A stretch of 20,762 bases of DNA from [Eubacterium] saphenum (GTDB lineage Bacteria; Bacillota; Clostridia; Oscillospirales; Ruminococcaceae), in NCBI GenBank assembly GCA_004554555.1, contig SFLN01000021.1, positions 1 through 20,762 on the forward strand, read 5' to 3'. Shown here one piece after another: positions 13,188 through 19,948 of this stretch. Within the stretch, counting starts at the first letter, position 1. Every line of letters begins with the position of its first letter. The notes beneath the pieces were generated by a model. That model was not told the origin of the DNA. It did no database searches and was given only the letters and a program-made list of their open reading frames with translations. Made by a program: the position numbers and the translations under genes.

Positions 13188-13909
13188 CAGATGTAACCCT
13201 CTTTTCCGCGCACGGAAACCTCGCCCGAGTTGACCTCAAAAACGCCGTTTTCATCGCGGCAAATCAAAAATCCCTGCTCGGAGACACCCTCGGCGAAGGC
13301 GATTTTTTCCGCGCCGTTTTTAATAAGTCTAACCTCGCGCCCGATGTTCAGGACGCGCTTTTTGTATTCATCAAAACATTCGCGAAACGGCATTGTACAG
13401 CGAAAAATCACGCGTTCTGCAACCCTCTTGAACAGCTCGTTTCTATCGACTTGAACACCCGTGAGCGATAAAATCGAGCCGCCGTTTGGCAGTCCCGCTT
13501 GTTTGAAATAATCCTCACTTTGTGAAATATTTATGCCAATACCGCAAATCACATTCAGACACGCACCAACCCGCGCGCTCTCGCATAAAATACCGCAGAC
13601 CTTGTGATTTTCGAGAATTATGTCGTTCGGCCACTTGATGCCTGCGGAAAAATGCTCGGGAACGGCTTCTTCAAGCGCTTCGCAGACCGCAAGTCCTGCC
13701 CGCGCGGAGAGATTTTCCGGCTCGGGCGGATTTTTCAGCAAAATCGAAAGCGGCAGCATTTCCTCGCAGCCCTCCCACGAATGTCCAAGCCTGCCCTTGC
13801 CGGCAACCTGTCGTAGCGCGGTGACTGCGGTTTCATCGGAAAGCGCATTGCAATGCGCTTTGAGGTAGTTGTTTGTGGAGTCCACCTCTTCCAAAAAAAT
13901 CGTTTTCAT
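13187..13909 (-). CDS. Biotin–[acetyl-CoA-carboxylase] ligase, monofunctional (no DNA-binding domain)
   Basis: A 240-residue biotin protein ligase. DSTN (10–13), the biotinyl-5'-AMP loop QVAGKGRLGHSW (34–45, a variant of the usual GRGRxGRxW), KWPND (92–96) and KVCGILCES (103–111) are all seen, and the C-terminal SH3-like domain occupies roughly 190–240. The N-terminal helix-turn-helix domain found in bifunctional BirA is absent, so this is a ligase without repressor function. It activates biotin with ATP and attaches it to the lysine of biotin-carrier domains in the cytoplasm. It overlaps the upstream phosphoesterase by four bases (ATGA) and the CYTH gene by one, so the three are co-translated. 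Confidence 0.92.
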   Translation of the reverse strand: MKTIFLEEVDSTNNYLKAHCNALSDETAVTALRQVAGKGRLGHSWEGCEEMLPLSILLKNPPEPENLSARAGLAVCEALEEAVPEHFSAGIKWPNDIILENHKVCGILCESARVGACLNVICGIGINISQSEDYFKQAGLPNGGSILSLTGVQVDRNELFKRVAERVIFRCTMPFRECFDEYKKRVLNIGREVRLIKNGAEKIAFAEGVSEQGFLICRDENGVFEVNSGEVSVRGKEGYI

Positions 13910-14397
13910 ACAGTCCTCGTTGACACTGCGATGATGTTCATTTTAATTTCGCCGGTGGGTTCGATTGTGATGATGCCGAAAGTTGGCTTATTTCTGCCGC
14001 GCGGCGAGTCGAGGCTGCCGGGGTTCATCACCATCACGCCGTCGATGACCTCGGTGCGGTGGAGGTGGGTGTGACCGAAAAGCGCGATGTTGCAGTGGTT
14101 CTGCTTCGCCGTGGCAACCAGATTTTCCAGCCCGTCGTGCACCGAAAGCGTGTGCCCGTGGCAGCAGAAAATTCTCACACCGCCGATTTTGGCAACGTGT
14201 ACGGTTTCGTGCTGCCCGAAATCGCAGTTTCCGGCGACATAAATCATGCCCTTGTCGGGGTAGAGTTTTTGGATATCGTGAAATTCGTGTTCGCCGTCAC
14301 CGAGGTGAATTAGGATATCGAAGTCGGGGATTTTGTCCACAACCGCCTTCAGCGCCTGATAATTTTTGTGCGTATCCGAAACGACAAGAATTTTCAT
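13906..14397 (-). CDS. YfcE/MJ0936-family metallophosphoesterase
   Basis: A 163-residue calcineurin-like phosphoesterase, about the size of the YfcE/MJ0936 group. All metal-binding motifs are present: SDTH (7–10), LGDGEHE with D34, GNCD (56–59), CHGH (79–82) and GHTH (108–111). The family hydrolyses phosphodiester or phosphomonoester bonds with Mn or Ni; the natural substrate of this member cannot be told from sequence. It is the first gene of the minus-strand set with biotin ligase and CYTH protein. The ATG at 14397 follows AAAGG, and a promoter with an extended -10 lies at 14441–14449. The intergenic stretch is shared with the divergent small-gene cluster. Confidence 0.9.
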   Translation of the reverse strand: MKILVVSDTHKNYQALKAVVDKIPDFDILIHLGDGEHEFHDIQKLYPDKGMIYVAGNCDFGQHETVHVAKIGGVRIFCCHGHTLSVHDGLENLVATAKQNHCNIALFGHTHLHRTEVIDGVMVMNPGSLDSPRGRNKPTFGIITIEPTGEIKMNIIAVSTRTV

Positions 14398-14440
14398 AAA
14401 ATCAACCTTTCGCGAGTATACATTAAAAAGTTATAGAATT

Positions 14441-14449
14441 ATTATATCA
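14441..14449 (-). promoter_or_regulatory. Extended -10 promoter for the phosphoesterase operon
   Basis: On the minus strand TGATATAAT combines a perfect TATAAT (14441–14446) with the TGn extension. The -35 region 17 bases upstream (TTTATT) is poor, as is often the case with extended -10 promoters. The start would lie near 14434, about 37 bases before the ATG. Confidence 0.55.
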
Positions 14450-14520
14450 TTTTGACAGAAAAAATAAAAGTAGTTTTTGAATTTTTTAGTGATTTTTGCT
14501 AAATTTAGGGGGAGCTTTTT

Positions 14521-14751
14521 ATGAACAATAATTACGACAAGCTAATCGAAGCGGCAAGCAAAAAGCTGGGAACATCGCCCGAGAGCCTGAAGCAAACGCT
14601 GGAAAAAGGGGATATGAAGGCGCTTGCGGCGGGACTGTCGAAGTCGGATAAGGAGAAGCTGCGCGCGGTTTTACAGAACGAGGAGCTGATGCGAAAGCTG
14701 AAAAGCGCGTCGTCGCCGGACGATATGATGCGGATTTTGGGGAAAAAATAG
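14521..14751 (+). CDS. Small helical protein, unknown function (first of a three-gene cluster)
   Basis: A 76-residue, charged protein that I cannot assign. It is predicted to be all helix: residues about 3–15 (YDKLIEAASKKLG), 18–28 (PESLKQTLEKG), 31–60 and a C-terminal helix ending MMRILGKK. It has no membrane segment and no cysteine. A very strong ribosome binding site (AGGGGGAG) precedes the ATG. A TTGACA at 14452 may be a -35, but I see no matching -10, so the promoter is uncertain. The next small gene begins 29 bases downstream with its own strong site, so the two are likely in one transcript. Confidence 0.7.
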   Translation: MNNNYDKLIEAASKKLGTSPESLKQTLEKGDMKALAAGLSKSDKEKLRAVLQNEELMRKLKSASSPDDMMRILGKK

Positions 14752-14780
14752 CTGTTTTCGAGGAGTAAGGAGGCGCGCTG

Positions 14781-15089
14781 ATGGACGGGATTGAGGATTT
14801 GCTCCGCGCGCTTTCGGACGACGGAGATGATGAAAAAGCTGATAACAATGCGGGTCCGGGGCAATCCGAGGGGCTGTTTTCGGGGCTTGACCCGGAGATG
14901 CTGCTGAAAATGCTGAGCCTGTTTGAAACGCTCAATCAGCCCGATGATAACGAGCGTTTCCTGCTTGCATTGAAGCCGCTGCTCCGCGAGGAAAACCGCC
15001 CGAAAATTGACTCGGCGCTGCGGCTGATGAAGCTGTTTTCGCTGCTGCCGATTTTAAAGGAAAGCGGTCTTTTTGAGAAGCTGATTTGA
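14781..15089 (+). CDS. Small acidic protein with amphipathic C-terminal helices, unknown function
   Basis: A 102-residue protein that I do not recognise. It has a short N-terminal helix (MDGIEDLLRALS), an acidic, probably disordered linker (about 12–33, rich in Asp, Glu, Asn and Gly), and a Leu-rich helical part from about 36 to the end (MLLKMLSLFETL, RFLLALKPLLREENR, ALRLMKLFSLLPILKE). The Leu-rich helices are interrupted by charges and are more likely amphipathic than membrane-spanning. The ATG at 14781 has AAGGAGG at the right distance. It follows the 76-residue protein and precedes the repeat-rich gap; the trio may act together, but that is inference from position. Confidence 0.65.
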   Translation: MDGIEDLLRALSDDGDDEKADNNAGPGQSEGLFSGLDPEMLLKMLSLFETLNQPDDNERFLLALKPLLREENRPKIDSALRLMKLFSLLPILKESGLFEKLI

Positions 15090-15274
15090 CCGAAAAACGC
15101 GTTGATTTCGGTTGATTTTTCGGCGAAATTTCGGGCAATTTTTGAGCAAAAAAACGGTGCGTTTTTGGGGGCAATTTTCAAGCAAAAATTAGAGGCAATT
15201 TTTGGGGTAGAAATAGGGGAAATTTTTGCGAGATTTTGGGGTTAATTTTGGGTAATTTTCGGGGGTGAAAAACT
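15090..15274. repeat. Degenerate repeat array in the gap between two small genes
   Basis: No gene is supported in these 185 bases. The plus strand repeats variants of GGGCAATTTTTGRG five or more times (for example near 15133, 15170, 15193 and 15218). Read on the minus strand, 15090–15160 gives units such as GAAATTTCGCC and GAAAAATCAACC, which resemble the 12-bp unit that builds the next gene, in inverted orientation. It is therefore probably a degenerate extension or relic of that repeat. Confidence 0.55.
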
Positions 15275-15745
15275 ATGGTGTGGAATTCCACTCAATCGGC
15301 TCTGTATAAGGCTGTGGACGATTATAATTCAAGCGTAAATTCGGGTGAAAACTGCCGCGAAAATTACGCCGAAAAACACCTTGAAAAATGCACCGAAAAA
15401 GTGCCCGAAAATTTCACAAAAATTGACGTGAATTTTGAGGAAAAATTCGGTGAAAACCACACGCAAAATCAGCCCGAAAAATTCACCGAAAATTGCTCAA
15501 AAAAGAACAATAATTTTGAGCGAAAATTCTGCGAGAAATCCGAGCAAAATTACCGCGAAAACTGCGCCGAAAAATGCCCGAAATTCACCGAAAATTGCTG
15601 CAAAAACTGCCCGAAAAACGACCCTTTTTCAAGGCTGTTTTCCGACAAGGATTTTCTGCTTATCGCGGGGCTGATTTTGGTCTTGCTCAACGAAAAGGCG
15701 GATATGAAGCTGATTTTGGCGCTTGTGATTGTGCTTTTAGGTTAA
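15275..15745 (+). CDS. Cys-rich tetrapeptide-repeat protein with hydrophobic C-terminal hairpin, unknown function
   Basis: A 156-residue protein unlike any family that I can name. Residues about 25–115 consist of loosely repeated tetrapeptides of the form E-[N/K]-x-x (ENCR, ENYA, EKHL, EKCT, EKVP, ENFT and later EKFT, ENCS, ENCA, EKCP), with nine cysteines. The C-terminus (about 124–156) has two hydrophobic stretches separated by NEKADMK (FLLIAGLILVLL and LILALVIVLLG), which could form a membrane hairpin or embed in a membrane. No signal peptide is seen at the N-terminus (MVWNSTQSALYKAVDDY). GGGGGTG precedes the ATG. It is the last gene of the small cluster, and the Cys T-box transcript begins about 85 bases downstream. 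Confidence 0.65.
   Translation: MVWNSTQSALYKAVDDYNSSVNSGENCRENYAEKHLEKCTEKVPENFTKIDVNFEEKFGENHTQNQPEKFTENCSKKNNNFERKFCEKSEQNYRENCAEKCPKFTENCCKNCPKNDPFSRLFSDKDFLLIAGLILVLLNEKADMKLILALVIVLLG
15347..15622 (+). repeat. 12-bp tandem-like repeat inside the Cys-rich gene
   Basis: Starting at 15347 the coding sequence runs in 12-base units of the form GAAAA followed by seven variable bases often ending CC or GC (GAAAACTGCCGC, GAAAATTACGCC, GAAAAACACCTT, GAAAAATGCACC, GAAAAAGTGCCC). Each unit codes for E-[N/K]-x-x. The first five or six units are exactly in register; later ones drift by insertions or substitutions but keep the reading frame. Confidence 0.75.
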
Positions 15746-15794
15746 TTTGTACAAAAAATCGACGTTTTGCCGTGCAAATTTTACGGAAAAACGC

Positions 15795-15823
15795 TTGAAA
15801 ATTTCGCGGAAATGGTGTATAAT
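15795..15823 (+). promoter_or_regulatory. Sigma-A promoter of the cysE–cysS transcript
   Basis: TTGAAA (15795–15800), a 17-bp spacer and a perfect TATAAT (15818–15823), preceding the T-box leader. Transcription should begin near 15830. Confidence 0.85.
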
Positions 15824-15829
15824 AATATA

Positions 15830-16067
15830 AATGTGTAAAGGCGTTTACACGGCAAGAGTAACCGTTTTCCGAGGTTCAGAGAGCCGCGCGGCAGGTGAGA
15901 GCGCGGAGCTTGGCGGCGGTGAAGTGCGGTCGTGCAGCCGGCTTGAGGAAATGCAAGCCCGTTTCCCGCGTTAAGGGTTTTGAGGAGCGACTTTTGTTGC
16001 TCAAAGCGAAGTGGAACCGCGTTGATTAACGCCTTCGTGCCGTTGGTACGAGGGCTTTTGTTGTTTT
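15830..16067 (+). promoter_or_regulatory. T-box riboswitch leader, candidate tRNA-Cys specifier
   Basis: The T-box motif AAGTGGAACCGCG lies at 16009–16021 and is followed by an intrinsic terminator (16032–16067) whose 5' side competes with the antiterminator. Upstream, the AGTA of the stem I loop E/S-turn (15857–15860) faces GGAAATGCAA, in which TGC at 15952–15954 is a candidate Cys specifier codon; the CAGAGAGCCG...GGTGAGAGC stem I arm is also typical. Uncharged tRNA-Cys would pair with the specifier and with the TGGA bulge, favouring the antiterminator and allowing transcription of cysE and cysS. The specifier assignment is by alignment of motifs and agrees with the downstream genes. Confidence 0.93.
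16032..16067 (+). terminator. Conditional terminator of the T-box leader
   Basis: CCTTCGTGCC (16032–16041) pairs with GGTACGAGGG (16045–16054) with two G–T wobbles, and is followed by CTTTTGTTGTTTT. It is the terminator that the T-box antiterminator prevents, and lies 11 bases before the cysE start codon. Confidence 0.9.
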
Positions 16068-16078
16068 GGGAGAGAGCT

Positions 16079-16756
16079 ATGTTTGACAAAATTCGTGATG
16101 AAATCGCGTCCATAAAGGCGCGCGACCCCGCGGTGCGCTCGGGCTGGGAGGTCATCTTCCTCTACCCGTCCTACAAGGCGGTTCGCAGCTATCGGCGGGC
16201 GCACTGGTTTTACGAGCGCGGGCATTTTTTCATCGCCCGTTGGATTTCCCAGCGCTCGCGGCACAAAACGGGCATCGAAATTCACCCCGGCGCAAAAATC
16301 GGCAAGGGACTGTTCATCGATCACGGCGCAGGCGTTGTTATCGGCGAAACCACCGAAATCGGCGACTACTGCACGCTTTATCAGAACGTCACGCTCGGCG
16401 GTACCGGAAAGGACGTTGGAAAGCGCCACCCCACGCTCGGGAACAACGTTATGGTGGGTTCGGGAGCGCGCGTTCTCGGTCCGATGAAAATCGGCGATAA
16501 CTCCAAAATTGCCGCAAATGCCGTGGTTTTGGACGAGGTTCCTCCGAACTGTACCGCGGTCGGAGTACCCGCGCGCGTTGTCAAGATGAACGGCGTTCGC
16601 GTTTCCAACAGCGACCTTGACCAAATCCACATTCCCGACCCCGTTTCCGAGATTATGTGCAAGCACTTGATGTATATCGAAAAGCTCGAGAAAAAGGTTG
16701 ACGAGCTTCAGAAGCAGATTGACGAGATGAAAAACGAAAAAGGAGAAACAAAATGA
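16079..16756 (+). CDS. cysE: Serine O-acetyltransferase
   Basis: A 225-residue enzyme. An N-terminal helical region (1–60) contains FYERGHFFIARWISQ-type sequence, and the left-handed beta-helix follows with hexapeptide repeats from IHPGAKIGKGLFIDHGAGVVIGE (about 70–92) to AANAVVLDEVPPNCTAVGVPARVV. The DHGAGVVIGE and GGTGKDVGKRHP segments form the active site. A charged coiled-coil-like tail (about 197–225) follows. It acetylates serine with acetyl-CoA, the first committed step in cysteine synthesis. ATG 16079 is preceded by GGGAGAG; earlier in-frame starts lie inside the T-box terminator and are not used. Its ATGA overlap with cysS supports co-translation, and expression is controlled by the T-box. 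Confidence 0.96.
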   Translation: MFDKIRDEIASIKARDPAVRSGWEVIFLYPSYKAVRSYRRAHWFYERGHFFIARWISQRSRHKTGIEIHPGAKIGKGLFIDHGAGVVIGETTEIGDYCTLYQNVTLGGTGKDVGKRHPTLGNNVMVGSGARVLGPMKIGDNSKIAANAVVLDEVPPNCTAVGVPARVVKMNGVRVSNSDLDQIHIPDPVSEIMCKHLMYIEKLEKKVDELQKQIDEMKNEKGETK

Positions 16757-18144
16757 AAATCTACAACACAATGACACGCAAAAAAGAGGACTTGAAGCCG
16801 ATTACCGAGGGCACCGTCAAGATTTACTGCTGCGGTCCGACTGTCTACAACCTCATTCACATAGGAAATGCCCGCGCGCTGTGCGTTTTTGACGCGCTTC
16901 GCCGTTACCTTGAGTTTCGCGGCTACAAGGTGTTCTATGTGCAGAATTTCACCGATGTTGATGATAAAATTATTAAAAAGGCAAACGAGTTGGGCAAAAC
17001 CGCATCCGAGGTTTCCGAGAACGCAATTAAGGAGTACTTCATCGACGCAGAGGGCTTGAACGTTCGCAGAGCCGATGTTCACCCGAAGGTTACCGAGAAT
17101 ATGGACATCATCATCGATATCGTCAAGACGCTTGTTGACAAGGGTTACGCGTATCAGGTTGACGGGGACGTTTACTTTGAAACCGCAAAATTCAACGAGT
17201 ACGGAAAGCTCTCGCACCAGCCTCTCGACGACCTTCAGGCAGGCGCTCGTATCGAGGTCGGCGAGAAAAAGCGCGACCCGATGGATTTTGCCGTGTGGAA
17301 AGCCGCGAAGCCCGGCGAGCCTTACTGGGATTCGCCCTTCGGCAAGGGCAGACCGGGTTGGCATATCGAGTGCTCGGCAATGTCGCGCCACTATATCGGC
17401 GACACAATCGACATTCACGGCGGCGGAGCTGACCTCATTTTCCCGCATCACGAGAACGAAATCGCACAGAGTGAGTGCGCGACGGGCTGCGCTTTGGCGA
17501 ATATCTGGATGCACAACGGAATGCTGAATGTTGACAACAAAAAAATGTCGAAATCCGCGGGAAACTTCTTCCTCGTGCGCGATATGGCGAAGGAGTTCGG
17601 CTATGAGCCTATCCGCTTTATGCTGCTGTCCGTGCATTACAGAAGCCAGCTCAACTACACCGTTGAGGTTATCGAGAGCTGCAAGGCGGCGCTCACGCGT
17701 TTGTACAACTGCAAGGATTTGATGGAGCGCACAATGCCGATTGCCAAGGACGGCGCTGCTTCCGAAGCCACAAAAGCCGATGTCAAGGCAGCACGCGAGG
17801 AATTTTGCCGCGCGATGGACGATGATTTCAACACCGCAGACGCGATTGCCGCAGTTTTCGAGCTTGTGAGAAAAATCAACACCGCCGTTTCCTCGCCCGA
17901 AATTACCAAAGAAGATGTGAAAATTTATTTTGACGAATTTTCGGCATTGACAAACGTGCTCGGATTGTTATATAATAAAGGTAACGATGAAATTCCCGAG
18001 GAAGTCAAGGCGCTTGTTGAACAGCGCGCGGCGGCTCGAAAGGAGAAGAATTTCGCGCTTGCAGATGAACTCAGAAACAAGATAACCGAGATGGGTTATA
18101 TCGTCGAGGAAACCAAGCAGGGTACCGTGGTCAAGAAAAAATGA
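16753..18144 (+). CDS. cysS: Cysteinyl-tRNA synthetase
   Basis: A 463-residue class I synthetase of usual length. Signatures are CGPTVYN (about 28–34), the HIGN nucleotide-binding motif (HIGNAR, about 36–41), VQNFTDVDDKI, WHIECSAMS with a zinc-ligand Cys, HGGGADLIFPHHENE with zinc-ligand histidines, and KMSKSAGN (about 264–271). The C-terminal DALR-type domain follows. It charges tRNA-Cys with cysteine, producing the molecule whose uncharged form is sensed by the T-box upstream. The start ATG at 16753 overlaps cysE by four bases and has AAAGGAG ahead of it. Confidence 0.97.
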   Translation: MKIYNTMTRKKEDLKPITEGTVKIYCCGPTVYNLIHIGNARALCVFDALRRYLEFRGYKVFYVQNFTDVDDKIIKKANELGKTASEVSENAIKEYFIDAEGLNVRRADVHPKVTENMDIIIDIVKTLVDKGYAYQVDGDVYFETAKFNEYGKLSHQPLDDLQAGARIEVGEKKRDPMDFAVWKAAKPGEPYWDSPFGKGRPGWHIECSAMSRHYIGDTIDIHGGGADLIFPHHENEIAQSECATGCALANIWMHNGMLNVDNKKMSKSAGNFFLVRDMAKEFGYEPIRFMLLSVHYRSQLNYTVEVIESCKAALTRLYNCKDLMERTMPIAKDGAASEATKADVKAAREEFCRAMDDDFNTADAIAAVFELVRKINTAVSSPEITKEDVKIYFDEFSALTNVLGLLYNKGNDEIPEEVKALVEQRAAARKEKNFALADELRNKITEMGYIVEETKQGTVVKKK

Positions 18145-18152
18145 GGTTTGAG

Positions 18153-18971
18153 ATGAAGTTTAAAAGGCTGAAGTGTTTGATATTAAGCACGGCGGTTGCC
18201 GTGGGAGCGCTCTTCACGGGCTGCTCGAATACGGTTAAGGGCGGAAATATCGACGAGGTTACGCTCAATTCGGGCGACCTTGTTGCCACAATCGAAATCG
18301 AGAATTTCGGGACAATCAAAGCGAAGCTGTTCCCCGAAGCAGCGCCAGTTGGCGTCGAGAATTTCCAAAAGCTCGCCGAGAGCGGTTATTACACCGGCAA
18401 AAATATCCACCGCGTTATGGCGGGATTTATGTTCCAGGGCGGCTCGCTTAACGGTGACGGAACTGGCGGTCAAGCGGTGGTGAACGGCGGCTCGTTCGGT
18501 GTTGAAGCGGCGGACAATATGCGTCATTTCTACGGCGCGCTTTGCTACGCGAACGCGGCAGGCAAGAACTCCACGCAGTTCTATATCGTCAACAACAAGG
18601 AGCAGAACGCTTTCGATACCGATTATCAGTACTTCAAATCGCAGGTTGAGAAGTGCGACGAGCTTATCAAAAAGGCAAAAGAGGCGGGTGTTTCCGACTA
18701 CGTTACCTATTACACACAGGTGAAAAACAGTCTGAAGGAAACAGTCGAGAAATACGATAAATTCCCGGATAACGTCAAGGAGCTGTACAACAAAAACGGC
18801 GGCGTTCCGCAGCTTGACGGCGACTACACCGTTTTCGGACAGGTTTACGAGGGCTTTGACGTGATTGACGCGGTATCGGCGGCTGAGGTCGAGGACAACG
18901 GCGCGGGTGCAGTTACCAAGCCTGTTGAGGAGATTATCATCAAGAGTATCACGGTTTCAACCGTTGAATAA
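18153..18971 (+). CDS. Cyclophilin-type peptidyl-prolyl isomerase, predicted lipoprotein (copy 1)
   Basis: A 272-residue predicted exported lipoprotein: basic start MKFKRLK, hydrophobic core and lipobox LFTGC with lipidated Cys24. The cyclophilin domain (about 42–270) keeps residues equivalent to human CypA Arg55, Phe60 and Gln63 (R87, F92, Q95 in IHRVMAGFMFQGG), GALCYAN and TQFYIVN. A helical insertion of about 75 residues (149–222) separates TQFYIVN from FGQVYEGFDV. It likely folds proteins outside the membrane. I chose ATG 18153, with TGAGG upstream, over ATG 18141, which overlaps the cysS stop and lacks a site; the alternative adds four residues. It shares the cysS transcript and is a close paralogue of the next gene. 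Confidence 0.9.
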   Translation: MKFKRLKCLILSTAVAVGALFTGCSNTVKGGNIDEVTLNSGDLVATIEIENFGTIKAKLFPEAAPVGVENFQKLAESGYYTGKNIHRVMAGFMFQGGSLNGDGTGGQAVVNGGSFGVEAADNMRHFYGALCYANAAGKNSTQFYIVNNKEQNAFDTDYQYFKSQVEKCDELIKKAKEAGVSDYVTYYTQVKNSLKETVEKYDKFPDNVKELYNKNGGVPQLDGDYTVFGQVYEGFDVIDAVSAAEVEDNGAGAVTKPVEEIIIKSITVSTVE

Positions 18972-19010
18972 TGCGGCGGATTTGTTGAAATTGACAGAAA
19001 GGACAAAGCT

Positions 19011-19865
19011 ATGAACCTTTTCAGGAAGCTAACAAGCGTTATTCTCGCGCTGGGAGCGGCGGTCTGCATAAGCGGCTGCTCAAACGGCGGCAAGCCGGGA
19101 AATATCGGCGATGTGGTTCTCACGGCGGGCGACACGATTGCCGAAATCACAATCGAGGATTACGGCGTTATTAAGGCGAAGCTGTTTCCCGATATCGCTC
19201 CGACGGGCGTGGAGAACTTTGTTAAACTTGCCAAGGCGGGCTATTACGACGGTCTGAAAATTCACCGCGTTGTTGCGGACTGCTGTATACAAGGCGGCTC
19301 GCTGAACGGCGACGGTACGGGCGGAAAGCCTGCGGTTAACGATGGGCAATACCTTGAAGCGGAAACCAGCGTGAACGCGCGCAATTTCTACGGCGCGCTC
19401 GGCTATTCCGACACAAGCGGGAATATCGCCACGCAGTTCTATATCGTCAACTGCAAGAAGGTGCAGGATTTGAGCGGCTATGACGCGGCGAAAATGCGTG
19501 AAAAGGCTGCGGAATACACCGCGAAGCTTGAAAAAATGTCCGAGGAAGACCCCGACAGGGCAAGCGTAACCGCGATGGAAAGCTATTACAACAACATGGC
19601 GGATATGTTTGAAAAGGCAACCGAGGACGTTACCGCGAAGTACGCGACCACGGGCGGATATCCTTTCTGGGACGGCAATTACACGATTTTCGGGCAGGTT
19701 TACGAGGGACTTGACGTTGTAGACAAAATCAGCGCCGTGAAGCTCACCACAAGCAACACCGGCGAGGTTTCAAGCCCCGTTGAGGATATCATAATTTCTT
19801 CCGTGAGAATTTCGGAGTATGTTCCCCCTGAGCCTGAGTCCTCGTCGAGCAGCAAAAAGAAGTGA
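19011..19865 (+). CDS. Cyclophilin-type peptidyl-prolyl isomerase, predicted lipoprotein (copy 2, altered active site)
   Basis: A 284-residue paralogue of the preceding gene with the same layout: signal peptide and lipobox CISGC (lipidated Cys23), cyclophilin domain with a helical insertion (about 149–222, different in sequence), and a Ser/Lys-rich tail ending SSSSSKKK. HRV and Gln94 are kept, but the segment equivalent to GFM is DCC (Asp90-Cys91-Cys92), so the conserved active-site Phe is Cys91. GYSDTSGNIATQFYIVN and FGQVYEGLDVVDK are otherwise like copy 1. Activity may be reduced or specificity changed. It lies 39 bases after copy 1 with AAAGGA before its ATG, and the operon terminator follows. 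Confidence 0.9.
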   Translation: MNLFRKLTSVILALGAAVCISGCSNGGKPGNIGDVVLTAGDTIAEITIEDYGVIKAKLFPDIAPTGVENFVKLAKAGYYDGLKIHRVVADCCIQGGSLNGDGTGGKPAVNDGQYLEAETSVNARNFYGALGYSDTSGNIATQFYIVNCKKVQDLSGYDAAKMREKAAEYTAKLEKMSEEDPDRASVTAMESYYNNMADMFEKATEDVTAKYATTGGYPFWDGNYTIFGQVYEGLDVVDKISAVKLTTSNTGEVSSPVEDIIISSVRISEYVPPEPESSSSSKKK

Positions 19866-19908
19866 GATAGGACTACGCTTTAACCGTCAACGAGATAAAA
19901 TAAGATCA

Positions 19909-19937
19909 CCGCTCGGTTCTTCGCCGAGCGGCGTTTT
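19909..19937 (+). terminator. Intrinsic terminator of the cysE–cysS–cyclophilin operon
   Basis: CCGCTCGG (19909–19916) pairs with CCGAGCGG (19924–19931) around a seven-base loop and is followed by CGTTTTGTG. It also lies 11 bases from the stop of the convergent VanZ-like gene and may serve both. Confidence 0.85.
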
Positions 19938-19948
19938 GTGTAATATTT

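Noticed and set aside
14452..14482. Sigma-A promoter for the small-gene cluster from TTGACA at 14452
   Set aside because: The -35 is perfect but no acceptable -10 lies 16–18 bases downstream.
15347..15622. CRISPR array
   Set aside because: The 12-bp units are contiguous, degenerate and in frame with a gene; there are no spacers and no cas genes.
15750..15795. Terminator after the Cys-rich repeat gene
   Set aside because: An imperfect stem (ACGTTTTGCCGT against ACGGAAAAACGC) exists but no T-run follows, and the -35 of the next promoter begins at once.
16708..17637. Minus-strand open frame of 309 codons
   Set aside because: Antisense to cysE/cysS, with no ribosome binding site or family resemblance.
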